Assembly (NCBI GenBank): GCA_963765105.1
Contig: CAVXUW010000002.1
Coordinates: 620,001-684,000 of the forward strand
Direction: 5' to 3'
Origin: CALMEC01 sp963765105
GTDB lineage: Bacteria > Actinomycetota > Thermoleophilia > Miltoncostaeales > Miltoncostaeaceae
Length of the DNA: 64,000 nt
The translations under genes and the position numbers were made by a program. Below, one piece after another: positions 17,124-26,582 of this stretch. Position 1 is the first letter of the stretch. Every line of letters starts with the position of its first letter. Under the pieces are notes generated by a model. The model made no database searches and had not been told where the DNA came from. It saw only the letters and a program-made list of their open reading frames with translations.

Positions 17124-18722
17124 GTGACGCCCGACTCCCCTGACGAAACCCTTGCCGTGGCCATCCGTGTCGCGGTTGCCGACATCGCTGCCGATGCGGT
17201 TGTCGAGCTCACCCCACCGGCCGATCCCACCCACGGCGATCTGGCCACACCCGTCGCGATGGGACTGGCGAAAGCCGCCAAGCGCCCTCCGCGGGAGATC
17301 GCCGAGATCGTCGTGACGGCCCTGCGGGAGCACCCTGCAGTCGTGGACGCGGTGGTGGCCGGACCTGGTTTCGTCAACATCACCCTGTCGCCGGAGTGGT
17401 TTGGCGCCGCGATTGAAGGGGTCCTCGCGGGTGGATCTCGTTACGGCTCCGGCCAGGCGTCGCCGGTTGAGCGGATTCACCTGGAGTTCGTCTCCGCCAA
17501 TCCCACCGGGCCGCTCCATGTGGGGCACGCACGCGGCGCCGCATATGGCGACTCGCTCGGCCGCATCTTGGAGTTTGCGGGCCACACCGTCCACCGCGAG
17601 TTCTACGTCAACGACTATGGGCGCCAGATTGCGCTGTTCGGCGAGTCGGTCGCGGCACGTCGCGATCAGCTGAACGGCATCGAGACGCCCGTCCCTGAGG
17701 ACGGCTACCAGGGCGACTACGTCACCGAGATCGCCCGCTCCATCGATGCGGATCTCGTGGGGGATGATCTGGCGCGCACGTCGGCCGACATGATGCTCGC
17801 GGCAACCAAGAACGACCTTCAGAACTTCCGCGTGCGTTTCGATGAGTTCTTCTCGGAGGCCTCCCTGCACGAATCGGGCAGCGTGACACAAGGGATCGAA
17901 CGGCTGCTCGCCGCCGGTGATGCCTATGAGCAGGATGGCGCGATCTGGTTTCGCACGACGGCCTACGGCGATGAGAAAGACCGGGTGCTTCGCCGAGCCG
18001 ATGGCACGACCACCTACATCGCCCCGGACATTGGCTACCACCTCGACAAAGCGGGGCGCGGTTTCGATCGGCTGATCAACATCCTCGGCGCCGATCATCA
18101 CGGCTACATCCAGCGTCTGCGCGCGGTGCTCGCGGCCGGTGGCTTCAACCCGGACATGCTCGAGGTGCCGCTCATCCAACTCGTGAGCCTGGTGGAGGGG
18201 GGTGAGGAGAAGAAGATGAGCAAGCGCGCTGGGACCGCGGTGTCGATGACGGAGTTCATGGACGACATCGGCGTCGACGCCGCCCGCTTCTTCCTCGTGC
18301 AACGCGCCAACGAGACGGCCTTCGAGTTGGATCTCGCGGTTGCCCGTGAGCAGAGTCGTGAGAACCCGGTGTACTACGCCCAGTACGTCCATGCCCGGGC
18401 CTGCCAGGTGTTGGAGCGGGTGGGGGAAGTGGCTGCCGGACCCGTCCCCGCCACGCTGGAACCCGCCGAACGCGCCCTCACGCTGCGTCTCACCCGTTGG
18501 CCCAACGAGGTGGCGGAAGCCGAACGTCGCCGCGCGCCTCACCGGGTGGTGGCCTACCTCATCGACCTCTCACGCGACTTCCACGTGTTCTACGAGCAGT
18601 GCCGCGTCTACGACGCGCCCGACGACGTCAAGCCGTTCCGTGTGTCGCTGGTGCGCGCGGTACGCCAGGTCATGGCCCTGGGACTCGATCTGCTCGGCGT
18701 CGAGGCCCCCGACCGCATGTAG
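17124..18722 (+). CDS. argS: Arginyl-tRNA synthetase
   Basis: 532-residue class I synthetase. The N-terminal additional domain is present, then the HIGH-type motif PTGPLHVGHARGAA, and the KMSK-type loop KKMSKRAGTAV. The C-terminal helical anticodon-binding domain ends with GLDLLGVEAPDRM. It starts at GTG 17124. A tRNA-Gly gene follows 25 bp downstream. Confidence 0.96.
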   Translation: MTPDSPDETLAVAIRVAVADIAADAVVELTPPADPTHGDLATPVAMGLAKAAKRPPREIAEIVVTALREHPAVVDAVVAGPGFVNITLSPEWFGAAIEGVLAGGSRYGSGQASPVERIHLEFVSANPTGPLHVGHARGAAYGDSLGRILEFAGHTVHREFYVNDYGRQIALFGESVAARRDQLNGIETPVPEDGYQGDYVTEIARSIDADLVGDDLARTSADMMLAATKNDLQNFRVRFDEFFSEASLHESGSVTQGIERLLAAGDAYEQDGAIWFRTTAYGDEKDRVLRRADGTTTYIAPDIGYHLDKAGRGFDRLINILGADHHGYIQRLRAVLAAGGFNPDMLEVPLIQLVSLVEGGEEKKMSKRAGTAVSMTEFMDDIGVDAARFFLVQRANETAFELDLAVAREQSRENPVYYAQYVHARACQVLERVGEVAAGPVPATLEPAERALTLRLTRWPNEVAEAERRRAPHRVVAYLIDLSRDFHVFYEQCRVYDAPDDVKPFRVSLVRAVRQVMALGLDLLGVEAPDRM

Positions 18723-18746
18723 GTGTCTGCTAATTTTCGGCGCGAT

Positions 18747-18819
18747 GCGGACGTAGCTCAGCTGGTAGAGCGCGAGCTTCCCAAGCTTGAGGTCGCGGGT
18801 TCGAGCCCCGTCGTCCGCT
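18747..18819 (+). tRNA. tRNA-Gly (CCC)
   Basis: The 7-bp acceptor stem GCGGACG/CGTCCGC, D arm GCTC...GAGC, anticodon stem CGAGC/GCTTG with loop TTCCCAA (anticodon CCC) and T arm with GTTCGAG fold into a complete cloverleaf. CCA is not encoded. Confidence 0.95.
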
Positions 18820-18852
18820 CTGAATGTCGGCGAGCGTCGTTCGACGCTGGTC

Positions 18853-19692
18853 CTACTTCAGCCACACCACCAGGCCGGCGACGACGGGGAGGACGACGCC
18901 GCCCAGGATGGTCAGGATGATGGCGACGTAGGCGAAGGCCCACGAGTCGTCGCGCGGTGGGTTGTGGTTGTTGCCGACCGTTTCCCAGAGCGCCCCGAGG
19001 GGGTGATGCAGGGTCAGGCGTCGCCGGCGATGCGCCATGGCGGCGCCGCGGAGGATCACCCACGAGGCCAGCAGGCTCAGAAGCACGAAGCCGATCGTCA
19101 CGCCAATTGCCACGCCTGTTGACAGGTTGCCGAATCCCCCGAACAGGCGCGCGACGCTGGCGCCCAATGGCAGCAGTAACGCGCCGAAAACGAAGCTGGG
19201 AAGGCCCACGGCGTTCGACTTGTACCCCTCGCGCAGACGGACGATCTCCACACGGGCAAGGCGCAGGAGGTTGCGCTCGTCGCTGCCTGGGGGCGCTTGA
19301 GTCTCGCGCCGGCCGTACAGATCACGCAGCTCGTCGCAGAGCTTGCCGAGATACGAGTAGTTGATGTAGCGGGCCACCAGGCGGACCAACCACGACGCGA
19401 CCGGCTTGAGGAAACTGACCGGGCCGAAGTTGCCGAGAGTGGGGGAGTGATGGCCATGCCGAGCCGTGACCTCCATTGCCCGCATCATGAGCCGGTGGGC
19501 GTCGGCGAACTGCTCGGGATGTTTCAGCACTCGTCGGTCGGCCAGCTCGGTCACCATCAACGTCTCGCGCGGGCTGCGCACGTCCATATCGGCGAGGGCG
19601 GCGTCGCGTGTGGCGTCGTCCTTCGCCGTCAGGAAGCGCAGACGCTCGGAGAGCTCGTCAAACAGGATGTTGCGTTCGGGTTCCTCGGCCAC
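18853..19692 (-). CDS. Hypothetical membrane protein
   Basis: 279 residues of no family I recognise. The N-terminal ~150 residues are soluble and helical (ERLRFLTAKDDATRD, LMVTELADRRVLKHP). Three hydrophobic segments follow: SFVFGALLLPLGASVA, GVAIGVTIGFVLLSLLA and YVAIILTILGGVVLPVVAG. The region around LCDELRDLYGRRE looks like an amphipathic helix. It is convergent with tRNA-Gly and divergent from the gamma-glutamyltransferase-like gene 18 bp away. Confidence 0.65.
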   Translation of the reverse strand: MAEEPERNILFDELSERLRFLTAKDDATRDAALADMDVRSPRETLMVTELADRRVLKHPEQFADAHRLMMRAMEVTARHGHHSPTLGNFGPVSFLKPVASWLVRLVARYINYSYLGKLCDELRDLYGRRETQAPPGSDERNLLRLARVEIVRLREGYKSNAVGLPSFVFGALLLPLGASVARLFGGFGNLSTGVAIGVTIGFVLLSLLASWVILRGAAMAHRRRRLTLHHPLGALWETVGNNHNPPRDDSWAFAYVAIILTILGGVVLPVVAGLVVWLK

Positions 19693-19709
19693 GTCGGTAC
19701 GCTAACCGG

Positions 19710-21236
19710 ATGGAGGCGGCCTTTCCACAGGTGACGACCGCGACCGGGGCCATGGCGGCCACCAGCCATCCCGACGCGACCGACGCAGCCATCGCCATCC
19801 TCGCGGAGGGAGGCAACGCCGTCGATGCGGCCGTCGCCGCTGCGGCTGTGTTGTGTGTGGTGGAGCCGATGTCTACCGGGGTCGGCGGCGATGCGTTTGC
19901 GCTGGTGTGGCGCGACGGCGAACTCTCGGGCCTCAACGGCAGCGGACGCGCGCCCGCGAGCGTCGATGCCGACAGGGTCCACGCTCCCATCGGATACGGC
20001 CCCCAGTCCGTGACCGTCCCGGGCGCGGTCGCGGCCTGGCACGACCTGCTTCAGCGATACGGCACGCTCGGGCTCGACGGGTGTCTTACCCCCGCCATCG
20101 ACGTGGCGGAGAACGGTTTTCGCGTCACCCCCATCATCGGGTCGGCGTGGGCGCAGCTGGCCCCGGCTCTGGCGCATGATGCCGAGCTTGCGTCGCATTT
20201 CACCCCGGCGCCCGCCGTCGGGGCCACGGCACGCAACCGGACGCTCGCAAAGACGCTTCGACACATCGCCCAACATGGACCGGACGGCTTCTACCGTGGC
20301 CCCATCGCCGATGCCATCACTGAGGTGAGCCCGCTCGACCTCGACGACCTCGCCGATCATCGCTCCGAATGGGTGAAACCGCTGCGTCACACCTACCGGG
20401 ATGTGGAGGTGGTGGAGTTGCCGCCGAACGGGTGGGGGGCCGCGGCGCTTCAGGCCATCGCCCTGACCGGGGGGCTGGAGGTGGGCGCTGCGGCGACCGC
20501 GCATCGTGTGCACCTGCAGGCAGAGGCGATGAAGCTGGCGTTCGCCGACGCCGGCCGGTTCATTGCCGACCAACCCCTGCCAACGGGTTACCTCGACCCC
20601 GACTACCTCGCTGCCCGGCGCACCCTTATCGACCCCGCCCGTGCCGCCGACCCATCAGCGGGCGCGCTCCCGCAGGGTGGCACGGTGTACCTCTGCGTCG
20701 TCGACCACGACCGAACGGCCTGCTCGTTCATCCAAAGCCTGTTTCATGGCTTTGGATCGCGTGTCGGTGTGACGGGAACGGCCATCGCCCTGCAGAACCG
20801 GGGGGCCTGTTTCACGCTCGAGCAAGGCCACCCGAACCGTCTTGCACCACGCCGCCGCCCGTTTCACACCATCATCCCGGGCATGCTGCTTCGCGACGGA
20901 AACCTCCTGGGACCGTTCGGCGTAATGGGTGGCTACATGCAGGCGCAGGGGCATCTGCAACTGGTCTCTGCGTTGGTGGATGACGGCTGCGACTCGCAGC
21001 AGGCTCTCAACGCACCACGGTTTCGCTGCGATCGCGGCTCTGACGGCTGGTCGCTTGCGCTTGAACCCCCGCTGTGGCCACTGGCTCCCGAGCTTGCAGC
21101 ACGCGGACATCGGGTGGTTCGCGACGACGACCTCGGGGGTTTTGGTGGCGGGCAAGCCATCATCGTGAACGGCAACGAACTGCTTGGCGGCTCGGACCCG
21201 CGCAAGGACGGTTACGCGCGCGGCCTCGGCGCCTGA
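19710..21236 (+). CDS. Gamma-glutamyltransferase-like Ntn hydrolase
   Basis: 508 residues. The large-subunit N-terminus ATSHPDATDAAIAILAEGGN and EPMSTGVGGDAF are typical of GGT. The autocatalytic Thr that would start the small subunit is in QGGTVYLCVVD (residue ~325); the C-terminal GGGQAIIV loop follows. It would cleave gamma-glutamyl peptides such as glutathione or act as an acylase. No signal peptide is seen from the ATG at 19710, unlike periplasmic GGTs, so it may be cytosolic. Confidence 0.88.
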   Translation: MEAAFPQVTTATGAMAATSHPDATDAAIAILAEGGNAVDAAVAAAAVLCVVEPMSTGVGGDAFALVWRDGELSGLNGSGRAPASVDADRVHAPIGYGPQSVTVPGAVAAWHDLLQRYGTLGLDGCLTPAIDVAENGFRVTPIIGSAWAQLAPALAHDAELASHFTPAPAVGATARNRTLAKTLRHIAQHGPDGFYRGPIADAITEVSPLDLDDLADHRSEWVKPLRHTYRDVEVVELPPNGWGAAALQAIALTGGLEVGAAATAHRVHLQAEAMKLAFADAGRFIADQPLPTGYLDPDYLAARRTLIDPARAADPSAGALPQGGTVYLCVVDHDRTACSFIQSLFHGFGSRVGVTGTAIALQNRGACFTLEQGHPNRLAPRRRPFHTIIPGMLLRDGNLLGPFGVMGGYMQAQGHLQLVSALVDDGCDSQQALNAPRFRCDRGSDGWSLALEPPLWPLAPELAARGHRVVRDDDLGGFGGGQAIIVNGNELLGGSDPRKDGYARGLGA

Positions 21237-21435
21237 CGTCGAAACGGCAAAAAGTCTCACTCATCGTGCGCGATGTACACGTATCGGGTTGGCCCTATCG
21301 TCTTTCTTGCGAACGGATTCGCGTGTGGATTTGGCTCGCTGCCGACGACCGGGATGGGCGGTATGGCGGCGAAGCCGGGTCGACGGCCGGCGTCTTCGCC
21401 GGTCGTCGGACGGCACCGTCGGGGTGTGGCTCAGC

Positions 21436-21759
21436 ATGATGCACTTGCGCGTGTTGGGCGTCCGAGCACACCTCGGCGGTGTCGTGCGTGACGTCCTTTG
21501 CGGGCGTCAGAATCGACCGGTGGATCAGCTTGCCCTCAGCCCGTTTGCTGCCGGTGATGAAGTGACCTGGTGGAGTGATCGCGGGTGGCGTACCGGCCGG
21601 TTCGTCGGCGTCATCACCCGAGGCCGCCATCGCGGAACGGCGCAGGTGGCGCTTGGCGGGCGGATCGCTGCAGAACGCATTGTTCGCGTTCCGGTGGAGT
21701 CGCTCAGTCGGGAATCGGCGGGTCGACCAGATCCGCCTGCGGGTCCCGGCTCTGAGTGA
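21436..21759 (+). CDS. Small hypothetical protein, possible SH3/Tudor-like fold
   Basis: A 107-residue reading frame from the ATG at 21436 (21439 also possible). The C-terminal half is rich in beta-forming residues: GDEVTWWSDRGWRTGRF, GVITRGRHRGTAQVAL and AERIVRVPVESL, which looks like a small barrel that wraps a basic ligand. Its 3' end overlaps the 3' end of the convergent epimerase-like gene by 56 bp, which lowers confidence. No known family was recognised. Confidence 0.35.
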   Translation: MMHLRVLGVRAHLGGVVRDVLCGRQNRPVDQLALSPFAAGDEVTWWSDRGWRTGRFVGVITRGRHRGTAQVALGGRIAAERIVRVPVESLSRESAGRPDPPAGPGSE

Positions 21760-22786
21760 TGGCGCCGCCGCCCCACCGCACACGAAAGCGCTTGAGGGTG
21801 CGACGAGAGTTCTCCGGCAAGTAGGCCAGGGGCTCAAGCCGTGCCAGCAGCTGGCGGTGGTAGATGTGGTACTTCAGAGGTGAACGGCCCGCGCGGGTAA
21901 GGCTGTAGCGGCTCCAGCCGTCGCCCATGTCGTATTGCGGGATCACACGAACGAGTTCCTGCACACCGAGGAAGACGAGCGTCTCGGCTTGGTCGCGCAG
22001 CTCTGCCCACTCGGGGTCGTAGCGCACCAGATCGGAGGTTTGTCGGCCAAAACGGTCGAGGCTCACGAGCGATTGCATAAAGCCGTTGAGCACGCGGGCT
22101 TGAGCACCCTGCCGGTACGCGTACTCCAGGTACCAGCGGCCCCCGTTGGGGCCGAAGGTGGCAAGCCCGCCGGAGCGCCAGTGGATGCTGAACGAGTTCA
22201 GGTACTCCCGTGCGACCTCTTTGGCCGCGATCATGTCGGCGAGCGTCGGTTTTTCGGGAAGTGACGGGATGACCAAAGTCAGGGCAAGCCCGTTACCCAT
22301 GGCGTCACGCCATGGGGCGGGCTGTTTGTCCGGGGCGCGGTAGGCCGACTCCAACACGCGAAAGCGCGTCCCGTTCGGCAGCTTGTCGACGGTCGCGGCG
22401 CCCAGGATTTCCTGGCCGGTGATGCGCGTACGTGCGACGTCTCCGCGCGCCTGATGACGCAGAGAATCGCGTGTGGCACGCACCCAGTTCGGGAAATAGC
22501 CCTGGTTGAGGTAGTACGTCCAGATCAGCGTCGATTGGGGTGGGCGAACTGTGCACCCCTCGCACGGAATTTTCCCAAACTTCGTGACCCACCATCGGTT
22601 GACGGCAAGGATTTGCTTTCGCATCGCCGGTGTCGCGGCGTGAGGGGCCACACGAACGGTGGGGTAGCGCGCCTTTGACTGCGCGGGCGCCGGGGCGGCT
22701 GCCGCGGTCATTGCCGGCAGAGTGATTGCTGCCGCAGCGAGGGCGAGGACGGATCGACGGAGCATTGGCGATGTGTTTCGACACAT
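21704..22786 (-). CDS. Secreted D-glucuronyl C5-epimerase C-terminal-domain protein
   Basis: 360 residues. The ATG at 22786, preceded by AGGGGG, opens a Sec signal (VLALAAAAITLPAMTAAAA). The mature part carries the GLCE C-terminal pattern: YLNQGYFPNWV, WRDAMGNGLAL, WYLEYAYRQGAQ, VLNGFMQSLVSLDRFG and, near the end, GWSRYSL and YHIYHRQLLARL. The family epimerises D-glucuronate to L-iduronate in polysaccharides. An exopolysaccharide or cell-wall uronic acid substrate is inferred. A CEGC pair near residue 70 could form a disulphide. Confidence 0.75.
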   Translation of the reverse strand: MCRNTSPMLRRSVLALAAAAITLPAMTAAAAPAPAQSKARYPTVRVAPHAATPAMRKQILAVNRWWVTKFGKIPCEGCTVRPPQSTLIWTYYLNQGYFPNWVRATRDSLRHQARGDVARTRITGQEILGAATVDKLPNGTRFRVLESAYRAPDKQPAPWRDAMGNGLALTLVIPSLPEKPTLADMIAAKEVAREYLNSFSIHWRSGGLATFGPNGGRWYLEYAYRQGAQARVLNGFMQSLVSLDRFGRQTSDLVRYDPEWAELRDQAETLVFLGVQELVRVIPQYDMGDGWSRYSLTRAGRSPLKYHIYHRQLLARLEPLAYLPENSRRTLKRFRVRWGGGAITQSRDPQADLVDPPIPD

Positions 22787-22849
22787 GACGGAGACCCCCT
22801 TCACAGAGGGCAAGTAGTCTTTTCGCACCGACCTGACGAGGAGACCACG

Positions 22850-23353
22850 ATGCCGAGCTTGCCACCCCCCGCCGATCCCAACATGCGCTACGAAGCGATT
22901 ATCGACACCAGCGCGGGTGAGATTCGCTGCGCGTTGCACGCGGCCGACTCGCCGCAAACCGTCGGAAGCTTCGTCGGTCTTGCCGAAAGCGGGTTCTACG
23001 ATGGTCTGATCTTTCATCGCGTCATCAAGGATTTCATGATCCAGGGAGGATGTCCCACCGGATCGGGAACCGGGGGACCGGGTTATCAATTCGCGGACGA
23101 GATCAACGATCATAAGCTCGTTCACGGATCCTTGGCCATGGCGAATGCCGGGCCCAACACGAACGGTAGCCAGTTCTTCATCGTGACGGCAGAGGCAACG
23201 GGCTGGCTCGACGGAAATCACACAAACTTCGGTCAGGTCACCGCGGGCCAAGACGTCGTCGAAAAGATCGGTACCACCGAGACCGACGGCCGTGATCGGC
23301 CCCGTGAGTCGATCACCATCACCACCATCCGTATCGAGAAGTCTGCGGCCTAG
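22850..23353 (+). CDS. Cyclophilin-type peptidyl-prolyl isomerase, cytosolic
   Basis: 167-residue single-domain PpiB-like enzyme without a signal peptide. The active-site segment GLIFHRVIKDFMIQGG with the catalytic Arg, GSLAMANAGPNTNGSQFFIV, and WLDGNHTNFGQV (tryptophan site) are present. GGAG precedes the ATG at 22850. It is divergent from the epimerase-like gene and followed by a strong hairpin. Confidence 0.93.
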   Translation: MPSLPPPADPNMRYEAIIDTSAGEIRCALHAADSPQTVGSFVGLAESGFYDGLIFHRVIKDFMIQGGCPTGSGTGGPGYQFADEINDHKLVHGSLAMANAGPNTNGSQFFIVTAEATGWLDGNHTNFGQVTAGQDVVEKIGTTETDGRDRPRESITITTIRIEKSAA

Positions 23354-23364
23354 CGCCCGGTATT

Positions 23365-23395
23365 GGTTACCGCCCCGGCCGGTGGGGCGGTAACC
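23365..23395. terminator. Bidirectional hairpin between convergent genes
   Basis: A perfect 12-bp stem, GGTTACCGCCCC with GGGGCGGTAACC around a 7-base loop, sits between the stop codons of the cyclophilin gene and the MMPL transporter. There is no U-tract, as is common in high-GC actinobacteria. Confidence 0.75.
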
Positions 23396-23410
23396 CTGAC
23401 ACCATCGGGC

Positions 23411-25582
23411 TTACGTCGACGGCGCCGCTTGTGGCGCTTCCCGCTCGGCCCCGACCGATGGGAGCCAGTGGAGCCAGCGCGGCAGGTGCCATGCACGCTC
23501 ACCCATGAGGTGAAGTGCGGAAGGAAGGAGGACGCCGCGGATGACCGTCGCGTCGATCAGGATGGCGCTTGCCAGCCCGATCCCGAGCTGTTTGAACTCG
23601 AGTGTCGTGAGCGTCGCGAACACCCCGAAGACCGCCACCATCACGATGGCGGCACTGGTGACAACCCCGGCCGACGAGGTGATGCCGGACATTATGGCGT
23701 CACGCGTGGAGAGACCACGCGTCACTCCCTCGCGGATGCGGGACAGCACGAACACGTGGTAGTCCATGGACAGTCCAAACAGCACCACGAAGAGGAACAG
23801 CGGCAGCCACGAGACGATCGCTCCGTTGGACTGGAAGCCCAGTAGTCCCTCCGCCCACTCGCTTTGGAAGACCAGTACGAGGAGGCCGTATGCGGCGGCG
23901 ACCGAGAGCAGGTTGAGCAGCACGGTGATGGCGGCGATCGGGACACTCCGGAAACTCAGCAGCATCAGCAGGAACGTGAGGCCGAGGACGAACGCGAAGA
24001 CGTACGGTAGGCGTTCAGACAAACGGTCGCTGAAGTCGCGGTTGCCGGCGGCGCTGCCGCTCACCCATGCCGATCCGACGGTGCCGAGAGTGGCCGGGAC
24101 GATCGTGTCACGCAGCTCCGTGAGCCCCTTGGTCGCCGCGGTGCTGTCGTCGGCGCCGGGATACGGCAGCAGAATCTCGGCGACCGTCCGGTCATCGGAG
24201 GTGCGCACCTCGGGAGGTCCGGTCAGACCGAAGTTGTCGCTCTCCTCCACGCGTTTGCCAAGGTCGGCGATCGCGGCGGTGGAGGCAGGTGATGTGACAT
24301 CGGTCGCCCTCAGGACGACGATGTGTGCGCTTCCCTCGGACGGGAAAGCGGTTGTGAGGGCATCGTAGGTTTGCATCACCGGAATGGAGCGGGGAAGGTC
24401 GGCCGAGCCCAAAAGCTTCGTCTTCATGTCGAGTGCGGGGACGGCCAGGGCGAGCATGGCGCCGCTCGCGAGAAGTAGCGAGACGAGCGGTCGGTGCAGC
24501 ACGGCCTTCAGCAGAGCCGTCCACATGCGGCTGCCGCGCGCCGGGTCGCTGAACCGATGCAGGAAGGGAACTCGCGGTCGGTCGATCTTCGTTCCGAGCC
24601 GACCGGCAAGTGCGGGCAGCACGGTAATGGAGCCAATGATGGCTGCGCCCACCACGATCATCGTGCCAACGGCGAATGACGTGAACACGCTGTTGCCGGA
24701 GATGAACATCCCGCTCATCGCGACAAGCACGGTCACCCCGGAGAGCACGACGGCACGGCCGGCGGTCTGGCTGGCGATGTCGACCGAGTCACGTGGAGTG
24801 CGCCCCAGTGCCCGCTCCTCACGTGCCCGCCGGAGGAAGAACATGGAGTAGTCGACGCCCACCGCCAGCCCGATCAACAAGATCACGCTGTTGATGGCGT
24901 CGCTGACGGGGGAAAACTGGCTCGCCACCGCGGTGAGTCCGCCGGCCATGAGCACGCATGACATTGCGAGAAGGAGTGGGACGACGGCAGCGATGAGCGC
25001 GCCGAAGGCCACGAGCAGGATGGCCAAGGTGATGGGGATCGACAGTTTTTCCGCACTCACCAGGTCGTCGCCGAGCGTGTCGTTCAGCGCCTTCTCGATC
25101 GAGAGATCGCCAACGAGCTCGACCCGCAGATCGGGGTGCGCTTTGGCGACCCCATCAACTGTCGAGACAATCGTGTCGAGTGGCGGGTCTTTCGCGGTCG
25201 TCAGGTTCCATGACACGAGCGCCGCGGAACCGTTCTCCGACCGCGCCGGTGGTGTGATCTCACCGGTTGAGGGAAGCTCGTCGATGGCGCGGGACACCTC
25301 AGTGGCAACTGCGGTGTCTTGCGTTTGTAGCTTCTGTCCGTCGCGTCGACGGATGAGGACATTTTCGCTGACGGGGTCTTTGAGGCTCGACGCGGTGATG
25401 GCGTTGTCGGCGAGCGCCGAGTCGCCGTTGCCCTCTTGGCCCTCGTCGAGGGTCGTGGTTCCCGCCACCTGACCGCCCACCATCGAGGCGACAACGACGA
25501 CGACCCACAGGGTCATCGCCCACCACGGATGGCGAGCGCTCCAGCGTGCGACGGTGACTATTGGTCCGGCCTTGGGGGACAT
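23411..25582 (-). CDS. MMPL/RND-family membrane transporter
   Basis: 723 residues with the two-fold MMPL architecture: one N-terminal helix (WAMTLWVVVVVASMVGG), an extracytoplasmic domain, five to six helices including LIGLAVGVDYSMFFLRRAREE, and a second copy with LFGLSMDYHVFVLSRIREG. The paired GxDYxxF motifs are the proton-relay signature of MmpL proteins. It probably exports a lipid or small hydrophobic compound. The ATG at 25582 is preferred over an upstream codon because MSPKAGP directly precedes the first helix. It lies downstream of the two-component/DUF4097 genes after a 220-bp gap. Confidence 0.9.
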   Translation of the reverse strand: MSPKAGPIVTVARWSARHPWWAMTLWVVVVVASMVGGQVAGTTTLDEGQEGNGDSALADNAITASSLKDPVSENVLIRRRDGQKLQTQDTAVATEVSRAIDELPSTGEITPPARSENGSAALVSWNLTTAKDPPLDTIVSTVDGVAKAHPDLRVELVGDLSIEKALNDTLGDDLVSAEKLSIPITLAILLVAFGALIAAVVPLLLAMSCVLMAGGLTAVASQFSPVSDAINSVILLIGLAVGVDYSMFFLRRAREERALGRTPRDSVDIASQTAGRAVVLSGVTVLVAMSGMFISGNSVFTSFAVGTMIVVGAAIIGSITVLPALAGRLGTKIDRPRVPFLHRFSDPARGSRMWTALLKAVLHRPLVSLLLASGAMLALAVPALDMKTKLLGSADLPRSIPVMQTYDALTTAFPSEGSAHIVVLRATDVTSPASTAAIADLGKRVEESDNFGLTGPPEVRTSDDRTVAEILLPYPGADDSTAATKGLTELRDTIVPATLGTVGSAWVSGSAAGNRDFSDRLSERLPYVFAFVLGLTFLLMLLSFRSVPIAAITVLLNLLSVAAAYGLLVLVFQSEWAEGLLGFQSNGAIVSWLPLFLFVVLFGLSMDYHVFVLSRIREGVTRGLSTRDAIMSGITSSAGVVTSAAIVMVAVFGVFATLTTLEFKQLGIGLASAILIDATVIRGVLLPSALHLMGERAWHLPRWLHWLPSVGAEREAPQAAPST

Positions 25583-25802
25583 GCGAAAACTCCGATCGTT
25601 GACTACTGCCACGCTAGGTGTGTTGCGACAACCGACCAATCCCGCAATCCCCCCAGGCAATGGTCAGGTAAACCCGACTATCGCCGGACGGCGGGTGGGG
25701 TCACCGGTGGGCGAAGGTAGTCATTCCCACGACAGATGTGGGGACCTTCCGAATGTGGTTGTGCGGTCATGTTCAACGACCGACACCCGCCTCGCAGATC
25801 GA

Positions 25803-26582
25803 CTATTCGGCGTAGCGGATGGACACGTCTCCGGCGCTGTTCAAGACGCGGATGCGGCGTGGCGAGGAGCGGGATTGGTCGACCTGGACGTTGAGGTCGC
25901 CGGCGCTGATGTCGACCTCCACGTCATACGCCCCGGAGTTGCGGGGGAGCACGATCGTGACGTCCCCCGCGCTGCTCGTGGCGACGAGCGACGTGGGTGC
26001 GGTAAGGAGGTCGATGTCGATGCTTCCCGCGCTGCTTTCGACCGAGATGTCGGATGACGAGGAACGGCGCACGTGCATATCCCCGCCGCTTGACCGAAGC
26101 CTGATGGCACCAAAAACGTCTTCCACCGTCACGTCCCCGGCGGATGCGTCGGCCTCAACCGGTCCCCGAATTCCCCGAACGCGAACATCGCCGTAGGTGC
26201 TCGAGACACGCACGGGGAGCGACTCGTCGACCTTGGCGAACAGGTTGACGCGGCAGAAGCTGTCGTAGCCCGCGCACTCCGCCGAATAGGTCACCCCGTC
26301 ACTGGTGGGGTGGTAGGTGATGTCGGGTGACGTAACGCCCGTCCGAATCTCCTGCACCAACTCGCGCGGGCCGTCGGCTGAGCCCGAGACCTCCAAAGTT
26401 CCGGGGAGGCTGGGGACGTCGAACCGCGTCATGGACGCGGGAACACGGAGCGACGAGCGCTTCGTCTCCTTCGCCATCAACGACGCGAGGTTCACACCGC
26501 CCCACACTGCGGCCCCAACAGCGACCAAGGTGGCCAGGACGCGAACCAGTGTGCGTGCGGTTGTCGCACGGGGAATGGTCAT
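25803..26582 (-). CDS. DUF4097 beta-helix membrane-anchored protein
   Basis: 259 residues. A single N-terminal membrane segment (LVRVLATLVAVGAAVWGGV) is followed by a right-handed beta-helix built of short repeats: VEADASAGDVTVEDV, IRLRSSGGDMHVRRS, ISVESSAGSIDID, LVATSSAGDVTIV, VEVDISAGDLNVQV and IRVLNSAGDVSIRY. This is the DUF4097 (putative adhesin, LiaX/LiaF-neighbour) fold. Its start overlaps the end of the response regulator by four bases, so it is part of that envelope-stress operon. Confidence 0.85.
   Translation of the reverse strand: MTIPRATTARTLVRVLATLVAVGAAVWGGVNLASLMAKETKRSSLRVPASMTRFDVPSLPGTLEVSGSADGPRELVQEIRTGVTSPDITYHPTSDGVTYSAECAGYDSFCRVNLFAKVDESLPVRVSSTYGDVRVRGIRGPVEADASAGDVTVEDVFGAIRLRSSGGDMHVRRSSSSDISVESSAGSIDIDLLTAPTSLVATSSAGDVTIVLPRNSGAYDVEVDISAGDLNVQVDQSRSSPRRIRVLNSAGDVSIRYAE

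Noticed and set aside
17094..18542. Long open frame antisense to argS
   Set aside because: Shadow of the synthetase gene; the protein is composition-biased with no domain signature.
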